A DNA stretch of 64,000 nucleotides from Synechocystis sp. PCC 6714 (GCF_000478825.2 NZ_CP007542.1:1674001-1738000), one strand, 5' to 3'; numbered from the stretch's first letter, positions 1 through 9,480 are shown. Program-made: numbers and translations. The notes: generated by a model not told the origin, from the sequence alone.

Positions 1-107
1 ATTACCTGTACTGAGCTTTGAAAAATAGTTAATCCGCAACCTTGCCCGATCGCCAAGGAAGTCATAGATTAAGAGGGTCTTTGTCTTTTATTTATCGAGA
101 TTTTTGA

Positions 108-584
108 ATGGCTGCGCTACTGGCGGTGTTGTTATCGGGGATGGTTTGGTTTGCCGCTCTGCCTGGCTTTGGGCAAATTTTTTCTGGCACCGTACCGGAA
201 AATTTGGGGATAACCAATGGCCAACTGGCTCCCTGTCCCGACACCCCCAATTGTGTCAACAGTCAAATTAAGGATGATCCCATCCATGGCATTGAGCCCC
301 TGCATTATCAAGGGGATTGGGCCGACGCCCGCAACCTGGTAACGGAAATTTTGGGGGTAGTGCCCGGCACCACCATTGTGGAAGCCCAGGACAATTACAT
401 CCGTGCCGAAGCCCGGAGCCGTTTGATGGGTTTTGTAGACGACCTAGAATTATATTTCCCCGGCGATCGCCCAGTGATTGAAGTTCGTTCCGCATCCCGA
501 TTGGGGGAATCAGACTTGGGGGTTAATCGCCGACGTTTAGAACAAATCCGTCTAGCCCTAGCGGACCTAGAGCAAAGAAACTAG
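108..584 (+). CDS. DUF1499 family protein
   Basis: A 158-residue protein. The first ~25 residues are hydrophobic and look like a signal peptide or membrane anchor, so the rest is probably outside the cytoplasm. After them comes the motif CPDTPNCV, and the later part (about 80-150) fits the DUF1499 family, whose biochemical role is unknown to me. It is convergent with perR and ends 15 bases from the perR stop. No strong Shine-Dalgarno sequence precedes the ATG, and an internal methionine at residue 12 is an alternative start. The family call is good; the function is open. Confidence 0.75.
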   Translation: MAALLAVLLSGMVWFAALPGFGQIFSGTVPENLGITNGQLAPCPDTPNCVNSQIKDDPIHGIEPLHYQGDWADARNLVTEILGVVPGTTIVEAQDNYIRAEARSRLMGFVDDLELYFPGDRPVIEVRSASRLGESDLGVNRRRLEQIRLALADLEQRN

Positions 585-599
585 AACATTTTTCAAAAA

Positions 600-1019
600 C
601 TAATCAGCGCAACTTTCGCAGACCCCATGGATCGTAATTTCGTAACGTTCCGCCTTCAATCCTGGCCTTAGCCTATGCAGATCAACACCAGGTAATTCTC
701 GCCATTCCACATCTTCAATCGCCCCGCAATGACGGCAACAAAAATGATGATGCGGTTCCATATTGGCATCGTAGCGACAAATGCCTTCTTCCAATAAAAC
801 CTCTCGGATTAACCCCACCGATTGCAATGCCTTGAGGGAACTGTAGACCGTTGCCTGGGACGACGTGGGGGCTTCTTGATTCAAATCCAGCAATAGCTGT
901 TCCGCACTGGGGTGATCCTGCCGTTGGAGCAAATTGGCATAAACCCCATAACGCTGGGGAGTAACCCGCAGGCCCCGCTCTTTGAGCGTTTGGATAATTT
1001 CTTCTCTAGTTAAGGGCAT
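600..1019 (-). CDS. perR: Fur-family repressor, PerR type
   Basis: A 139-residue metal-dependent repressor. The N-terminal winged helix (about 1-85) is followed by a dimerisation and metal domain with the His-rich stretch PHHHF and two CxxC pairs (C95/C98, C134/C137) that bind structural zinc in this family. The start was set at 1019 rather than the longer open frame to 1085, because the sequence AGGAGG lies 7 bases upstream of this ATG. It is divergent from a type II peroxiredoxin, the same arrangement as Synechocystis PCC 6803 slr1738/sll1621, where the repressor controls the peroxidase. Autoregulation through the shared intergenic region is likely. Zur or Fur cannot be excluded from sequence alone. 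Confidence 0.88.
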   Translation of the reverse strand: MPLTREEIIQTLKERGLRVTPQRYGVYANLLQRQDHPSAEQLLLDLNQEAPTSSQATVYSSLKALQSVGLIREVLLEEGICRYDANMEPHHHFCCRHCGAIEDVEWRELPGVDLHRLRPGLKAERYEITIHGVCESCAD

Positions 1020-1172
1020 ACTGTTCCTCCTAACATCATTGATCAAAACCAGTGCTACCTTTATGCTCCATTGGCTGAAAAGCAATCAAACCTGATGGCC
1101 GTGGGCCAGACTAATTTCCATGAGCTGCACTGTTTTAGGCATAGTCTATCTAGCATAACATTTTCTAGAAGG

Positions 1173-1190
1173 ATTATTAGATGAAATAAT
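1173..1190. promoter_or_regulatory. Inverted repeat, candidate PerR operator
   Basis: ATTATT, six bases, then AATAAT: perfect 6-bp arms in an AT-rich stretch between the divergent perR and peroxiredoxin genes. Its AT-rich palindromic character resembles Fur/PerR boxes, though the spacing is not the classical 7-1-7. It lies on the perR side of the region and could serve perR autoregulation. Confidence 0.5.
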
Positions 1191-1216
1191 AATAAAGAAA
1201 ATATTAATTTTTAAAC

Positions 1217-1245
1217 TTGACTTATTTCTATCTCAGAACTATTCT
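1217..1245 (+). promoter_or_regulatory. Sigma70-type promoter for the peroxiredoxin gene
   Basis: TTGACT at 1217-1222 and TATTCT at 1240-1245 are separated by 17 bases and lie about 80 bases before the peroxiredoxin ATG. This is the best promoter-like match in the intergenic region on this strand. The -10 box sits inside a perfect palindrome (1231-1249). Confidence 0.5.
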
Positions 1246-1249
1246 GAGA
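1231..1249. promoter_or_regulatory. Perfect 8-3-8 palindrome over the peroxiredoxin -10 box
   Basis: TCTCAGAA-CTA-TTCTGAGA is a perfect inverted repeat with 8-base arms. It overlaps the predicted -10 element of the peroxiredoxin promoter, the position expected of a repressor operator. It could also form an RNA hairpin at the very 5' end of the transcript if transcription starts upstream of it. Confidence 0.5.
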
Positions 1250-1327
1250 AAAGAGGGAAGGCCCCAACCATGATTAGTGCTATTCCCCAGCAAGACCTAG
1301 AAAAATTTTAGATAGACAGAGGTAACC

Positions 1328-1897
1328 ATGACCCCCGAACGAGTTCCCAGTGTAGTGTTCAAAACCCGTGTCCGTGACGAATCCGTACCTGGCCCCAACC
1401 CCTATCGTTGGGAAGATAAAACCACTGAACAAATCTTTAGTGGTAAAAAGGTTGTGCTTTTCTCTCTGCCCGGCGCCTTTACCCCCACCTGTTCTTCCAA
1501 TCATTTGCCCCGCTACGAGCAATTGTTTGAAGAATTCCAAGCCCTGGGAGTAGACGACATCATCTGTCTATCCGTCAACGACGCCTTTGTTATGTTCCAG
1601 TGGGGCAAACAAATCGGCGCTGACAAAGTAAAATTGCTTCCCGATGGCAACGGTGAATTCACCCGCAAAATGGGCATGTTGGTGGAAAAATCCAACCTGG
1701 GCTTTGGCATGCGTTCCTGGCGCTATTCCATGTTTGTCAACGATGGCAATATCGAAAAAATGTTCATTGAGCCTGAGTTTGGCGACAACTGCCCCGTAGA
1801 TCCCTTCGAGTGTTCCGATGCTGACACCATGTTGGCCTACCTCAAAGGTGCTGAGGCTCCTGGGGTTTCTGAACCCGTTAAAGCCTTTGTCGGCTAA
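1328..1897 (+). CDS. Type II peroxiredoxin (AhpC/TSA superfamily)
   Basis: A 189-residue cytosolic thiol peroxidase of the PrxII/Prx5 class, which reduces hydrogen peroxide and organic hydroperoxides using thioredoxin or glutathione systems. The active-site segment [14 protein letters not shown] places the peroxidatic cysteine at about residue 55. The length is normal. An AGAGG Shine-Dalgarno motif lies 5-9 bases before the ATG. It is divergent from perR, and palindromes in the shared region make peroxide-responsive control likely. It corresponds to PCC 6803 sll1621. A strong hairpin terminator follows the gene. Confidence 0.93.
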   Translation: MTPERVPSVVFKTRVRDESVPGPNPYRWEDKTTEQIFSGKKVVLFSLPGAFTPTCSSNHLPRYEQLFEEFQALGVDDIICLSVNDAFVMFQWGKQIGADKVKLLPDGNGEFTRKMGMLVEKSNLGFGMRSWRYSMFVNDGNIEKMFIEPEFGDNCPVDPFECSDADTMLAYLKGAEAPGVSEPVKAFVG

Positions 1898-1955
1898 GCC
1901 TGTCCGAGCATCTCAACTAATTACTTGACTAAAACCTAACGAATCAAAAACAAGG

Positions 1956-1987
1956 CAGTGTTGTCCCCCGGGATGGCACTGTTTTTT
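1956..1987 (+). terminator. Rho-independent terminator after the peroxiredoxin gene
   Basis: A stem formed by 1956-1966 and 1971-1981 (11 pairs including three G-U) with a 4-base loop is followed directly by six T at 1982-1987. It lies between the convergent peroxiredoxin and tocopherol cyclase genes. Confidence 0.8.
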
Positions 1988-2012
1988 GCCAAGTTTGCTT
2001 GACCATTTTCCC

Positions 2013-3095
2013 CTAGTCCAAACCCCAATTGCCCCCCACCTCTAAGCCGGCGGTGTAAGTTTCCCCTTGCCCTATCAAGCCATGGCGTACAGATCCCCAT
2101 TGCAAATGCAAATAGCCCCTAGTGGTATCTCGGCAATTGAGTTGTAAGCCCTGGGCGGTAGGGGTGTGGACCAAACTGCCTCTTCCTTCTGTTTTTCCCG
2201 ACAACGTGACCCAATACCTGTCATTGCTAGCTTTTAGTTGCCAACGGCCCCAGCGGGCCACTTGCCAAGTGATGGTGCTATTACCTGGGCCAAATTCGTA
2301 AAAATTGCCTTGGAAATGTACTCCAATTAAAGCCACTTCTTCGGGGTGACCAAGGACAATGCGTTCCCCACCGGCCGCTGTGACACTTAGCCCTGGATGG
2401 CCAGGAAAATGGTTAGCTTGGAGCCAAAACCAGCGGGACGGAAAAGAGTGACCCCAATTTTTTTCGGCATAGACTAGGGCTTGGTCAAATTCATACCGTT
2501 CCCCCTGCCACTCTAACCAGCCTTGACCCCGACCCTGGGCTAAAAGAATCTGCCAGCCTGGATCGAACAGGGGTAGAAAGGAAAGCCAACCCGCCGTGGC
2601 CTTGGGAAAACATTGGGGACTGCCCCAGGTGATTTCTGGTTCTACGGTGAAGTGCCAACGGCAATGGCGATCGGGTAGGGCAATCTGCCCCTGGTGTTGA
2701 TGCTGGTAAATCTGATAACCTTCCTCAACGGTGGTGAAAAATTCTCCAGCGGGTATGGGTCTAGGCCCTACTTCACCGTTATATTTTCCCCAATGCCCCA
2801 GGGCAAAATGGCAGGGACTGGCCCAAAAATTTTTTACTGAGGGAAATGTCCGCCAAATGAGTTGGTCGTCCTGATTTTCCTTTGTCCCCCTAGTCGGCCC
2901 TAAAATTTGCACTGCACCACCGCTGTAATGGCGCACCGCACTGCGGATCTCTGCGAAATCGCCAGCGGGATTTTCAATGGAGTACATAAAGGCAAAACTT
3001 TCCCCGGAGTGGGGTAAAAGCAGGCGCACGTACCAGCCTTCAAAAAAAGGGGATTGACCTTGCCAATGATAACCACAATGGGGTGGAAATTCCAT
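2013..3095 (-). CDS. Tocopherol cyclase
   Basis: A 360-residue protein of the VTE1/tocopherol cyclase family, which closes the chromanol ring of tocopherols from the phytylated benzoquinol intermediate. The N-terminal segment with PFFEGWYVRL and the many Trp/Gly-rich beta strands are characteristic of the family, and the length matches. The gene lies 57 bases downstream of homogentisate phytyltransferase on the same strand, as in PCC 6803 (slr1736-slr1737), so the two steps are probably co-transcribed. Product acts at membranes. No clear Shine-Dalgarno sequence is seen. Confidence 0.92.
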   Translation of the reverse strand: MEFPPHCGYHWQGQSPFFEGWYVRLLLPHSGESFAFMYSIENPAGDFAEIRSAVRHYSGGAVQILGPTRGTKENQDDQLIWRTFPSVKNFWASPCHFALGHWGKYNGEVGPRPIPAGEFFTTVEEGYQIYQHQHQGQIALPDRHCRWHFTVEPEITWGSPQCFPKATAGWLSFLPLFDPGWQILLAQGRGQGWLEWQGERYEFDQALVYAEKNWGHSFPSRWFWLQANHFPGHPGLSVTAAGGERIVLGHPEEVALIGVHFQGNFYEFGPGNSTITWQVARWGRWQLKASNDRYWVTLSGKTEGRGSLVHTPTAQGLQLNCRDTTRGYLHLQWGSVRHGLIGQGETYTAGLEVGGNWGLD

Positions 3096-3152
3096 AAATA
3101 TTGAGAATGTTAGCAGAACTAATTTCGGCAGATGTTAGATAGCTTTAAAAAC

Positions 3153-4079
3153 TCAAAAAATACCACTTTGGAAACTGGGTAGCCAAAGGGCTAGGGGATA
3201 AAGTAAATATTCCAAGAAAAATAATTTCCAAATGAACTGATAAAAACTGGCGATTTCAGCTTTACTTTCCAAGTCAACATTGCGGCTACGCCACCAGACC
3301 AGCATTAACAAGATCAGATGGGAACCAACAAAGAAGGGAGTATTTAAGGGAAAAGTATTCCATAATCCCCACATTGCCATGGCCGAATAACAAACTGTTA
3401 ATAAAATCAGGGTTCCTAAAAAAACATTCTGTTTGCCAATTTGCAAAGTTAAAGTTTGAATCTTAAATTGCTGATCGCCTTCCATATCAGGCACATCCTT
3501 AAAAACGGCGATCGCCACGGTAAAAACTAAGATAAATAGGGTTAGTACCCAGATGGGAATTGTTAAAGTAGGCGGGTAACCCAAACCTGTTCGAAAAAAT
3601 AGAAATAGACCAAAGTTAACAATAATTCCCCGCACCGTCAGAATACAGAGGGCCGCCAGCAGAGAAAAGCGCTTCAATCTCACCGGAGGGACGGAATAGG
3701 CCGTACCAATGATTAAACTAACACCCACCGTTAACCCTAGCCACATTCCCCACCACCAGGCGATCGCCAAAGAAGTAACGCCGCAGATTCCCACAATCCA
3801 ACGGCCCTGGACTAGGGAAAAATCCCCATTGGCTAGGGGTAAATTCGGTTTATTGATGCGGTCAATGTCCACATCCCACAACTGGTTTAGCCCGACAATA
3901 TAAACATTGCCCAACAAACAAGCGAGCCAAGCAGCAAAAACCAAACCCAGGGAGGTAGGTGAAATAATGGGCTTTCCGTCCCCCAGAATGGCTAAAAGAT
4001 AGACCGCCCAGATGCTTAGGGTCGTACCAATGATGGTATGGGGCCGGGAAAAACGCCAAAAAGCCTGGATAGTTGCCAT
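3153..4079 (-). CDS. Homogentisate phytyltransferase
   Basis: A 308-residue UbiA-superfamily prenyltransferase that joins phytyl diphosphate to homogentisate, the committed step of tocopherol synthesis. The first Asp-rich motif NQLWDVDIDRINKP (N65, D69, D73) and the second, KDVPDMEGD (about 194-202), bind the magnesium-diphosphate group. About nine hydrophobic helices indicate an integral membrane enzyme. It corresponds to PCC 6803 slr1736 (HPT/VTE2). It is first in a two-gene unit with tocopherol cyclase. The start ATG is the only plausible one, since the family begins with a short FSRPHT-type segment. Confidence 0.93.
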   Translation of the reverse strand: MATIQAFWRFSRPHTIIGTTLSIWAVYLLAILGDGKPIISPTSLGLVFAAWLACLLGNVYIVGLNQLWDVDIDRINKPNLPLANGDFSLVQGRWIVGICGVTSLAIAWWWGMWLGLTVGVSLIIGTAYSVPPVRLKRFSLLAALCILTVRGIIVNFGLFLFFRTGLGYPPTLTIPIWVLTLFILVFTVAIAVFKDVPDMEGDQQFKIQTLTLQIGKQNVFLGTLILLTVCYSAMAMWGLWNTFPLNTPFFVGSHLILLMLVWWRSRNVDLESKAEIASFYQFIWKLFFLEYLLYPLALWLPSFQSGIF

Positions 4080-4511
4080 GGCAATAAAATTGGAGAGTAT
4101 TGAAAGAAGAAGGTCTTTGCTGCTGATTAAAATTACTCAAAAGACCGCCGGGGGATTGTACCTTGGGGTTTTGTGTAATCAAAACTAATGGACTAATCCA
4201 GAACGAATAGCGCGCACCGCCGCTTGGGTCCGGTCGTTGGCACAGAGTTTATTAAGAATATTACGCACATGGGTTTTGACTGTACCCACGGTGATGTAAA
4301 GCTTTTCGGCAATGTCTGCATTACTGCAACCGTCAACAATCAGTTGCAAAACTTCTAGTTCCCGTTCCGTCAATCCATAGGACAAAGAAGCCGGAGTGGG
4401 GGAAGATAAACCCGCTGGCTCCACCGCAGGGGCATGGGCCAATACTATTCTGGCGATCGCCGGATCAATCCAGGCAAAACCGCCATGGGTAGCCTGAATC
4501 GCTTCAATTAA

Positions 4512-4513
4512 TA
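4512..4513. repeat. TA target-site duplication, left copy
   Basis: The TA at 4512-4513 and the TA at 5467-5468 flank the element. Joining the flanks through a single TA restores the regulator reading frame, as expected for IS630/mariner transposition. Confidence 0.8.
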
Positions 4514-4592
4514 TAGCTAAATGAAATAAAAGTGGGGCGGATGGTATGTATAATGGTATATTATGAATAATGACTAAACTAATAAGCAACTT

Positions 4593-5440
4593 ATGGCATA
4601 CGATCTAGATTTACGGCTAAGAGTAATAAGTTTTCTAGAAGAAGGGAATGGTGTAACGAAGGCATCAAAAATATTTAAGGTAGGTAGAGAGACAATTTAT
4701 AGATGGTTAAGCCGGGAAAATCTGGAACCAACGAAGGTAAAGAACCGGCGTCGGAAGATAGATATAAAAGAGCTGGAGAAAGATGTGATGGAAAATCCGG
4801 ATATGCCGATGAAAGAGAGAGCAAAGAAATTCGGTGTAACTCCTAGTGCACTGTCATATAGATTTAAAGAAATGGGAATTACGAGAAAAAAAAACAGTTA
4901 CTATATAAAGAAAGAGATGAAGAAAAAAGAGCAGAATATCAAAAAATCCTGAAAGAGCTAATTCTAATTTATGGGGTTGCAAGCCTTGTATTCATAGATG
5001 AGGCTGGTTTTGAGGAGTTTGCCTCTTCAGTGTACGGATGGTCAAAAAGAGGAGAGAGAGTATATGGGGAAAGGCAAGGAAAAAGAGGAAAGAAAGAAAA
5101 CCTTGTGGCAGGTAGAAGAAAAAACAAAAAAGACCTGATAGCACCGATGCTATTTAGTGGAAGTTTAAATGCCGAAGGTTTTGAAGGATGGCTTGAATTA
5201 TACCTGATACCTGCATTAACAATTCCATCGGTATTAATTATGGATAATGCGCCTATTCATAGAAAGAGTAGGATTAGAAAAATAGTGGAAGAGGCAGGAC
5301 ATACAGTTTTGTTTTTACCTACCTACTCGCCAGATCTTAATGACATAGAGCATGATTTTAGTGCATTGAAAAGAGCAAGAACATACGCCTCTCCAGGTGT
5401 AAGCATAGATGAAATTATCCGTAACTACTGTGTAGCATAA
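4593..5440 (+). CDS. IS630-type DDE transposase, made by -1 frameshift
   Basis: The N-terminal frame (4593-4952) encodes a helix-turn-helix region (KASKIFKVGRETIYRWL). The C-terminal part continues in the -1 frame and carries the catalytic triad: Asp in VFIDEAGF, Asp in IMDNAPIH, Glu in DLNDIEHDF. The frames join at nine consecutive A (4886-4894). The -1 reading gives RKKQLLYKERDEEKR, which lines up with ISY100 transposase across the junction. The full product would be about 283 residues, normal for the group. The shift could be programmed (ribosomal or transcriptional slippage on A9) or an inactivating mutation. Transposition uses TA targets. Confidence 0.85.
4886..4894 (+). other. A9 slippery run, proposed -1 frameshift site
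   Basis: Nine consecutive A occur exactly where the two transposase frames must be joined. Homopolymer A runs of this length support -1 slippage in many insertion sequences. Confidence 0.6.
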
Positions 5441-5466
5441 TGTCCTATAGTTATTTTAACTAGCTA

Positions 5467-5468
5467 TA
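5467..5468. repeat. TA target-site duplication, right copy
   Basis: Right-hand partner of the TA at 4512-4513. Confidence 0.8.
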
Positions 5469-5909
5469 ATTCAGTGCGGCTATCTTTCATGCAATAGGCA
5501 TCGGCCCCAGCACTAAAGGCAGCTAACACAGTTTCTTCCTGGTGATTGAGGGTCAAAATCACTACCCGACACCGACAATTGAGCGGCCCTTTTTTTAACT
5601 GTTGGGTGACATCAATGCCGTTCATATCCGGCAGGCCAATATCGATGATTACCACATCGGGCTGTTTTTGCTGCATCATCACCAATCCCAATTGACCATT
5701 GGCTGCTTCCCCCACCCACTCAAAACTGGGTTCCATGGTCAAAGCATCCCGCAAACCTTGGCGAATCAAATCTTCATCTTCAATTAAGGCAATGCGAATT
5801 TTCTCCATGGTTAGGACATTGGCAATGGTATGGGACAATTTTTCGTCACAGCAAGGAGGGTCTGGGCAAGGAAAGGCCATTACCCAATATTAGGCACCTT
5901 ACCACTGGA

Positions 5910-8900
5910 TCAACCAGTATTACGCATTCCGGCCGCAATACCGTTAATGGTTAATAGGGCTCCCCGCAGTAGTTCCTCTTTGGAATAACGACGGTAACGC
6001 ACGCCGCTGGTCTCCGCTTCTTGGGTCACTTGCCGCAGTCTTTTAAGCAGGGAAATTTGTAACAGACCAAGGGGAACAATAGTGCGGTTTCGCAGTAGCA
6101 CCGATCGTTGTAAAGAACGATCGCCATCGAGGAGGTGGGGATGGGCTGTAATTTCCATGGCAAAGTCTCTGGTTAATTGATATTCCTGCTTAATCTGCTG
6201 GAAGAGGCGATCGAACCGTTCCCGGTCTTCTGGCTTAGATAGCTCCTGTACATAGTGGGAGGCAATGGTGAGGTCCACTTTGGACAGGGTCATTTCCACC
6301 TTCGAGATCACCATGTTAAAGAAGGGCCATTTGAAGTAGAAGTAGCGCAACAATTTCATGTTTTTCACCGGGTCTTGATCCACAAAGGATTTCAACGCTG
6401 TACCTACCCCATACCACGCCGGCAATAGGAATCGGGTTTGGGTCCAACTGAATACCCAGGGAATGGCCCGTAAACTGCTGAGATCGGCTTTACCTCCCTT
6501 ACGGCGAGCAGGGCGGGAACTGATCTGTAACTCACTAATTTCGGGAATGGGGGTAACCGTCAGGAAGAAATCTAAAAAGTCCGGTTCTTCGTAAATCAAA
6601 CTCCGGTAGGCTTGGCGGGCGGTACAAGCCAGTTCCTCCATAATGCGGTTCCAAGGCTCAATAAAATCAAAACTACTTTTAAGTAAACTAGCTTGGATCA
6701 CTGCTGTGGTCAGGGTTTCTAGGTTATACAAAGCCAATTCCGGTAGGGAATATTTGGACGCCAACACTTCCCCCTGTTCCGTAATTTTGATCCGGCCGTC
6801 CACTGTGCCCGCTGGCTGAGCCAAAATTGCTTTATAGGCTGGACCTCCCCCCCGGCCAACGGAGCCTCCCCGGCCATGGAACAGCCGCAGAATCACCCGA
6901 TGGTTTTGGGCCACCGCCTGGAGTGCTTTTTGCGCTTTGTGAATTTCCCAGTTGCTGCTTAAAAAGCCAGAATCTTTGTTGCTGTCGGAATAACCCACCA
7001 TAATTTCTTGTAGGTTACCGGGATTTAGCTGGGCTTTGGTGGTGGGAATTTGGTAATAATCCGGGGGCTGACTTTGTAACTCTTTTAGGGAATCGTAACT
7101 GCCCGCCAATGTAGCCCGGTAAAAAGGCAAACTGAAAAGGGAATCCATAATACCGGGGGCATTTTTCAGATCCTCCACTGTTTCAAACAAAGGCACAATG
7201 CGGAGGGAATTGGAGGCGGTGGCGGGATCGTACAGTCCAGCTTCCTTGGTTAGGAGTAACACTTCCAACACGTCACTGGCATCGTTGGTCATGCTGATGA
7301 TATAGGTCTGACAAATGTCTACGCCAAATTCCATTTGTAGATGACGTAGGGTGCGGAGGGTTTCAATGGTTTCCCTCGTCCGTTCAGAAAAAGGCATTTC
7401 CTGGGGAATTAAAGGGCGACGGGTCTGCAATTCTACCCCTAGCCAAGCTAACTTATCTTCTTCGCTCATTTCCTCGTAGGGGCTGGTCAGCACTCCCATA
7501 TATTCGGCAATTTCGGCGATCGCCTCAGCGTGGCGGGAGGATTCCTGACGAAAATCCAATTGGGCCAGGTTAAAGCCATAGACTTCCAATTGGGTAATTA
7601 GGTTTTCCAACTCCAGGCAGGTTAAACCAGTTTCCGTTAAATTGCGTTGAATCATCCTTAATTCTTCCAGCAATTCTTCGCCAGTGCGGTAATGGTTTTC
7701 CGCTGGCATAGAAATCATGGTTTGCCGCTCTTCGGGGTTAGCCAAACGGTTATTGCGCCGCAGGGTATTTTCCAGCCGCTGGGTAACATAGGCCAGTTTC
7801 ATGCGATAGGGTTCCTGACGGTAACGGAGGGACAATTCTTCATAAACCTCTGGCAGTTGTATGCGATCCCGCTCCAAAGAGTCCAACAATTCCTGGGAGA
7901 CTTTGCACCAGTGCAGGGAAGGGCTGAGAATGGCCACCAGTTCCCCCAAACTAAATAGATATTTCCCCAGCACTAAGCCCCGCTGATAGCAAGCTGTTTG
8001 CCAGGTCACCTCCGGGGTCACCGAAGGGTTACCATCCCGATCGCCACCCACCCAAGAACCGAAATAGCAAAAATTGGCCCGGGGAGCCCGCAGATGGGGA
8101 AAGGTTTCCTTAATGGCCTGCCCTAGACGTTTGGACAGTTCCGGCACCGCATCGAACAGCACCTCATCGAAATAGTGCAGAGAATAGTCCACTTCATCCA
8201 ATACGGTGGGTTTAAACTGATGTAGCTCGTCCGTGCGCCACCAAAAGCGAATTTCTTCGGTCAATTGGGCGATTGCCGTTTTTGCATCCCAGGTGTTAAG
8301 CCAGTCCCGACTAGTTACCGAACCTTGCAATTGGTCCAACTTACGCAGAATACGATCCACCCGTCGTTGTTTGCGTCGAATGGTATGGCGGACAATTTCC
8401 GTGGGATGGGCTGTGATTACAAGGCGAATATCGAGATGATCCAATAAATTTTGAATATGCTGGGGGGGGACATTGAGGCGCTTGAGTTCTTTCATTAACC
8501 AATGGAACGTGCCCACAGAAGCTTGCAACTCATTCTGGTCAATGCCCACCGGCAGGGGTTCCGCCGAGGCCCCTAAACGGGATGGGGGCACCAGTTCATC
8601 TTCGTTACCAGCCTGCTCATAAAAATTAGTTTCCTGGGAAGCTTCCCAACGATTCCTTTGTTGCTCGTTTTGTTCGTAATGCTGTTCAACAATGTTGATC
8701 AACTGGAAATATAGGGCAAAGGCCCGGGCCGCTCGGATGGCATCATTGAGTTCCAAATGCTCAATCCGCTGGGTAATGCCCATGATTACCTCTTCGGAAA
8801 TTTCACTGGCGATCGCCTCATGGGTACCCTGGAGCCGTAATTCCGTCAGTAAATCCACCAACTCCTGGCCACACTCACTCTGGAGCACCCTTTCCCACAA

Positions 8901-9014
8901 TTCTTCCACCATCTTTAACCGCTGGTAAAGCACCGACTCTTCTTCAGAGTTGGAACCATTGCCATTACCAGACCAGTGAGTGGAAAGACCGAATGCAGGA
9001 ACTGCCAAGTTCAT
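5910..9014 (-). CDS. ppc: Phosphoenolpyruvate carboxylase
   Basis: A 1034-residue enzyme that carboxylates phosphoenolpyruvate with bicarbonate to oxaloacetate, the main anaplerotic reaction feeding the cyanobacterial TCA pathway. Conserved active-site segments are VITAHPTE near residue 200, [10 protein letters not shown] near 671 and [14 protein letters not shown] near 711. The C-terminus ends in MRNTG, the family's conserved tail. The length is typical for cyanobacteria. The N-terminus lacks the plant phosphorylation motif. The split response regulator lies about 100 bases downstream on the same strand and may once have been co-transcribed. Cytosolic. Confidence 0.97.
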   Translation of the reverse strand: MNLAVPAFGLSTHWSGNGNGSNSEEESVLYQRLKMVEELWERVLQSECGQELVDLLTELRLQGTHEAIASEISEEVIMGITQRIEHLELNDAIRAARAFALYFQLINIVEQHYEQNEQQRNRWEASQETNFYEQAGNEDELVPPSRLGASAEPLPVGIDQNELQASVGTFHWLMKELKRLNVPPQHIQNLLDHLDIRLVITAHPTEIVRHTIRRKQRRVDRILRKLDQLQGSVTSRDWLNTWDAKTAIAQLTEEIRFWWRTDELHQFKPTVLDEVDYSLHYFDEVLFDAVPELSKRLGQAIKETFPHLRAPRANFCYFGSWVGGDRDGNPSVTPEVTWQTACYQRGLVLGKYLFSLGELVAILSPSLHWCKVSQELLDSLERDRIQLPEVYEELSLRYRQEPYRMKLAYVTQRLENTLRRNNRLANPEERQTMISMPAENHYRTGEELLEELRMIQRNLTETGLTCLELENLITQLEVYGFNLAQLDFRQESSRHAEAIAEIAEYMGVLTSPYEEMSEEDKLAWLGVELQTRRPLIPQEMPFSERTRETIETLRTLRHLQMEFGVDICQTYIISMTNDASDVLEVLLLTKEAGLYDPATASNSLRIVPLFETVEDLKNAPGIMDSLFSLPFYRATLAGSYDSLKELQSQPPDYYQIPTTKAQLNPGNLQEIMVGYSDSNKDSGFLSSNWEIHKAQKALQAVAQNHRVILRLFHGRGGSVGRGGGPAYKAILAQPAGTVDGRIKITEQGEVLASKYSLPELALYNLETLTTAVIQASLLKSSFDFIEPWNRIMEELACTARQAYRSLIYEEPDFLDFFLTVTPIPEISELQISSRPARRKGGKADLSSLRAIPWVFSWTQTRFLLPAWYGVGTALKSFVDQDPVKNMKLLRYFYFKWPFFNMVISKVEMTLSKVDLTIASHYVQELSKPEDRERFDRLFQQIKQEYQLTRDFAMEITAHPHLLDGDRSLQRSVLLRNRTIVPLGLLQISLLKRLRQVTQEAETSGVRYRRYSKEELLRGALLTINGIAAGMRNTG

Positions 9015-9158
9015 GGGAACCTCTAGGACAAGATAGTGACGCTAACAACACCCAGAATGCGTTGCTACTGTACAAGATACTACGGGATTATCGTCCCCTC
9101 ACTCCGCATCCCAGGCTACAGCCAATGGTTTGTCCCTGACCAGCCCGAATCAAGACAG

Positions 9159-9181
9159 AAAAAAACCCCTACCAGTAGGGG
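9159..9181 (-). terminator. Rho-independent terminator of the small gene at 9268-9480
   Basis: Read on the minus strand, CCCCTA, loop CTGG, TAGGGG is followed by seven T. It lies about 90 bases downstream of the small gene's stop and upstream of ppc, so it separates the two units. Confidence 0.85.
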
Positions 9182-9267
9182 AAGGAAGAAGACACAAGAC
9201 CGGGGCACTAATAAATGGGGGCACCACAGTCCATAGATGAACAAAAAACTGAGTGGTATGGCATGGC

Positions 9268-9480
9268 CTAGTAGGCTAGGGTCTCTAAAGTCTGGCGCAG
9301 ATAATGACGCACTTGGGCATCCAACAGGGGAGGGGTCACCGTTTCCGCTGAAGACACCACGGCTTCACCGTTGTCATCCTGCCAGCATTTGAAACCGGAG
9401 CTATCGGCGATCGCCAATTTGAGGCTATGCCAAATGGCAGAATCAGAGTTAGAAGCAGATGCAAGGGTGGCAGTAGTCAT
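9268..9480 (-). CDS. Small conserved cyanobacterial protein of unknown function
   Basis: A 70-residue protein with an Ala/Ser/Thr-rich start, a central FKCWQDDNGEAV segment with a single Cys, and a C-terminal amphipathic helix (VRHYLRQTLETLAY). No signal peptide or membrane segment is seen. It looks like a genuine gene because it has its own strong terminator and a 270-base upstream gap that can hold a promoter. I do not recognise a family with certainty. Confidence 0.65.
   Translation of the reverse strand: MTTATLASASNSDSAIWHSLKLAIADSSGFKCWQDDNGEAVVSSAETVTPPLLDAQVRHYLRQTLETLAY

Larger units (their letters stand above)
4514..5466 (+). mobile_element. IS630/Tc1-mariner element of the ISY100 group
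   Basis: A 953-base insertion flanked by TA duplications. Its ends form an imperfect inverted repeat: the outer six bases are TAGCTA on both sides, and 16 of the first 23 positions agree (4514-4536 against the complement of 5466-5444). It carries one transposase gene in two frames. It contains no HIP1 palindrome, unlike its surroundings, and is richer in A, which fits a mobile origin. The transposase resembles that of ISY100 from Synechocystis. Confidence 0.88.
4185..5808 (-). pseudogene. NarL-type response regulator split by an insertion sequence
   Basis: Two fragments on the minus strand form one gene. Bases 5808-5469 encode a CheY-like receiver (MEKIRIALIEDED, phosphoacceptor Asp in VVIIDIGLPDMNG, Lys in CMKDS). 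Bases 4511-4185 encode a LuxR/NarL helix-turn-helix (LTERELEVLQLI, GTVKTHVRNIL). Removing 4514-5466 and one TA copy restores a frame of 222 residues across the junction (...RTEL-LIEA...). The receiver fragment stops at a TAG inside the element end. The gene lies just downstream of ppc on the same strand; I recall an intact NarL regulator beside ppc in PCC 6803 (sll0921). The HTH half could be expressed from within the element, but this is untested. Confidence 0.9.

Noticed and set aside
5900-5918. Hairpin ACTGG/CCAGT over the ppc stop codon as a terminator
   Set aside because: The stem is short and no T run follows on the minus strand.
9036-9236. Open frame of 66 codons upstream of ppc
   Set aside because: It runs through the hairpin terminator of the neighbouring small gene, has atypical composition and no ribosome site.
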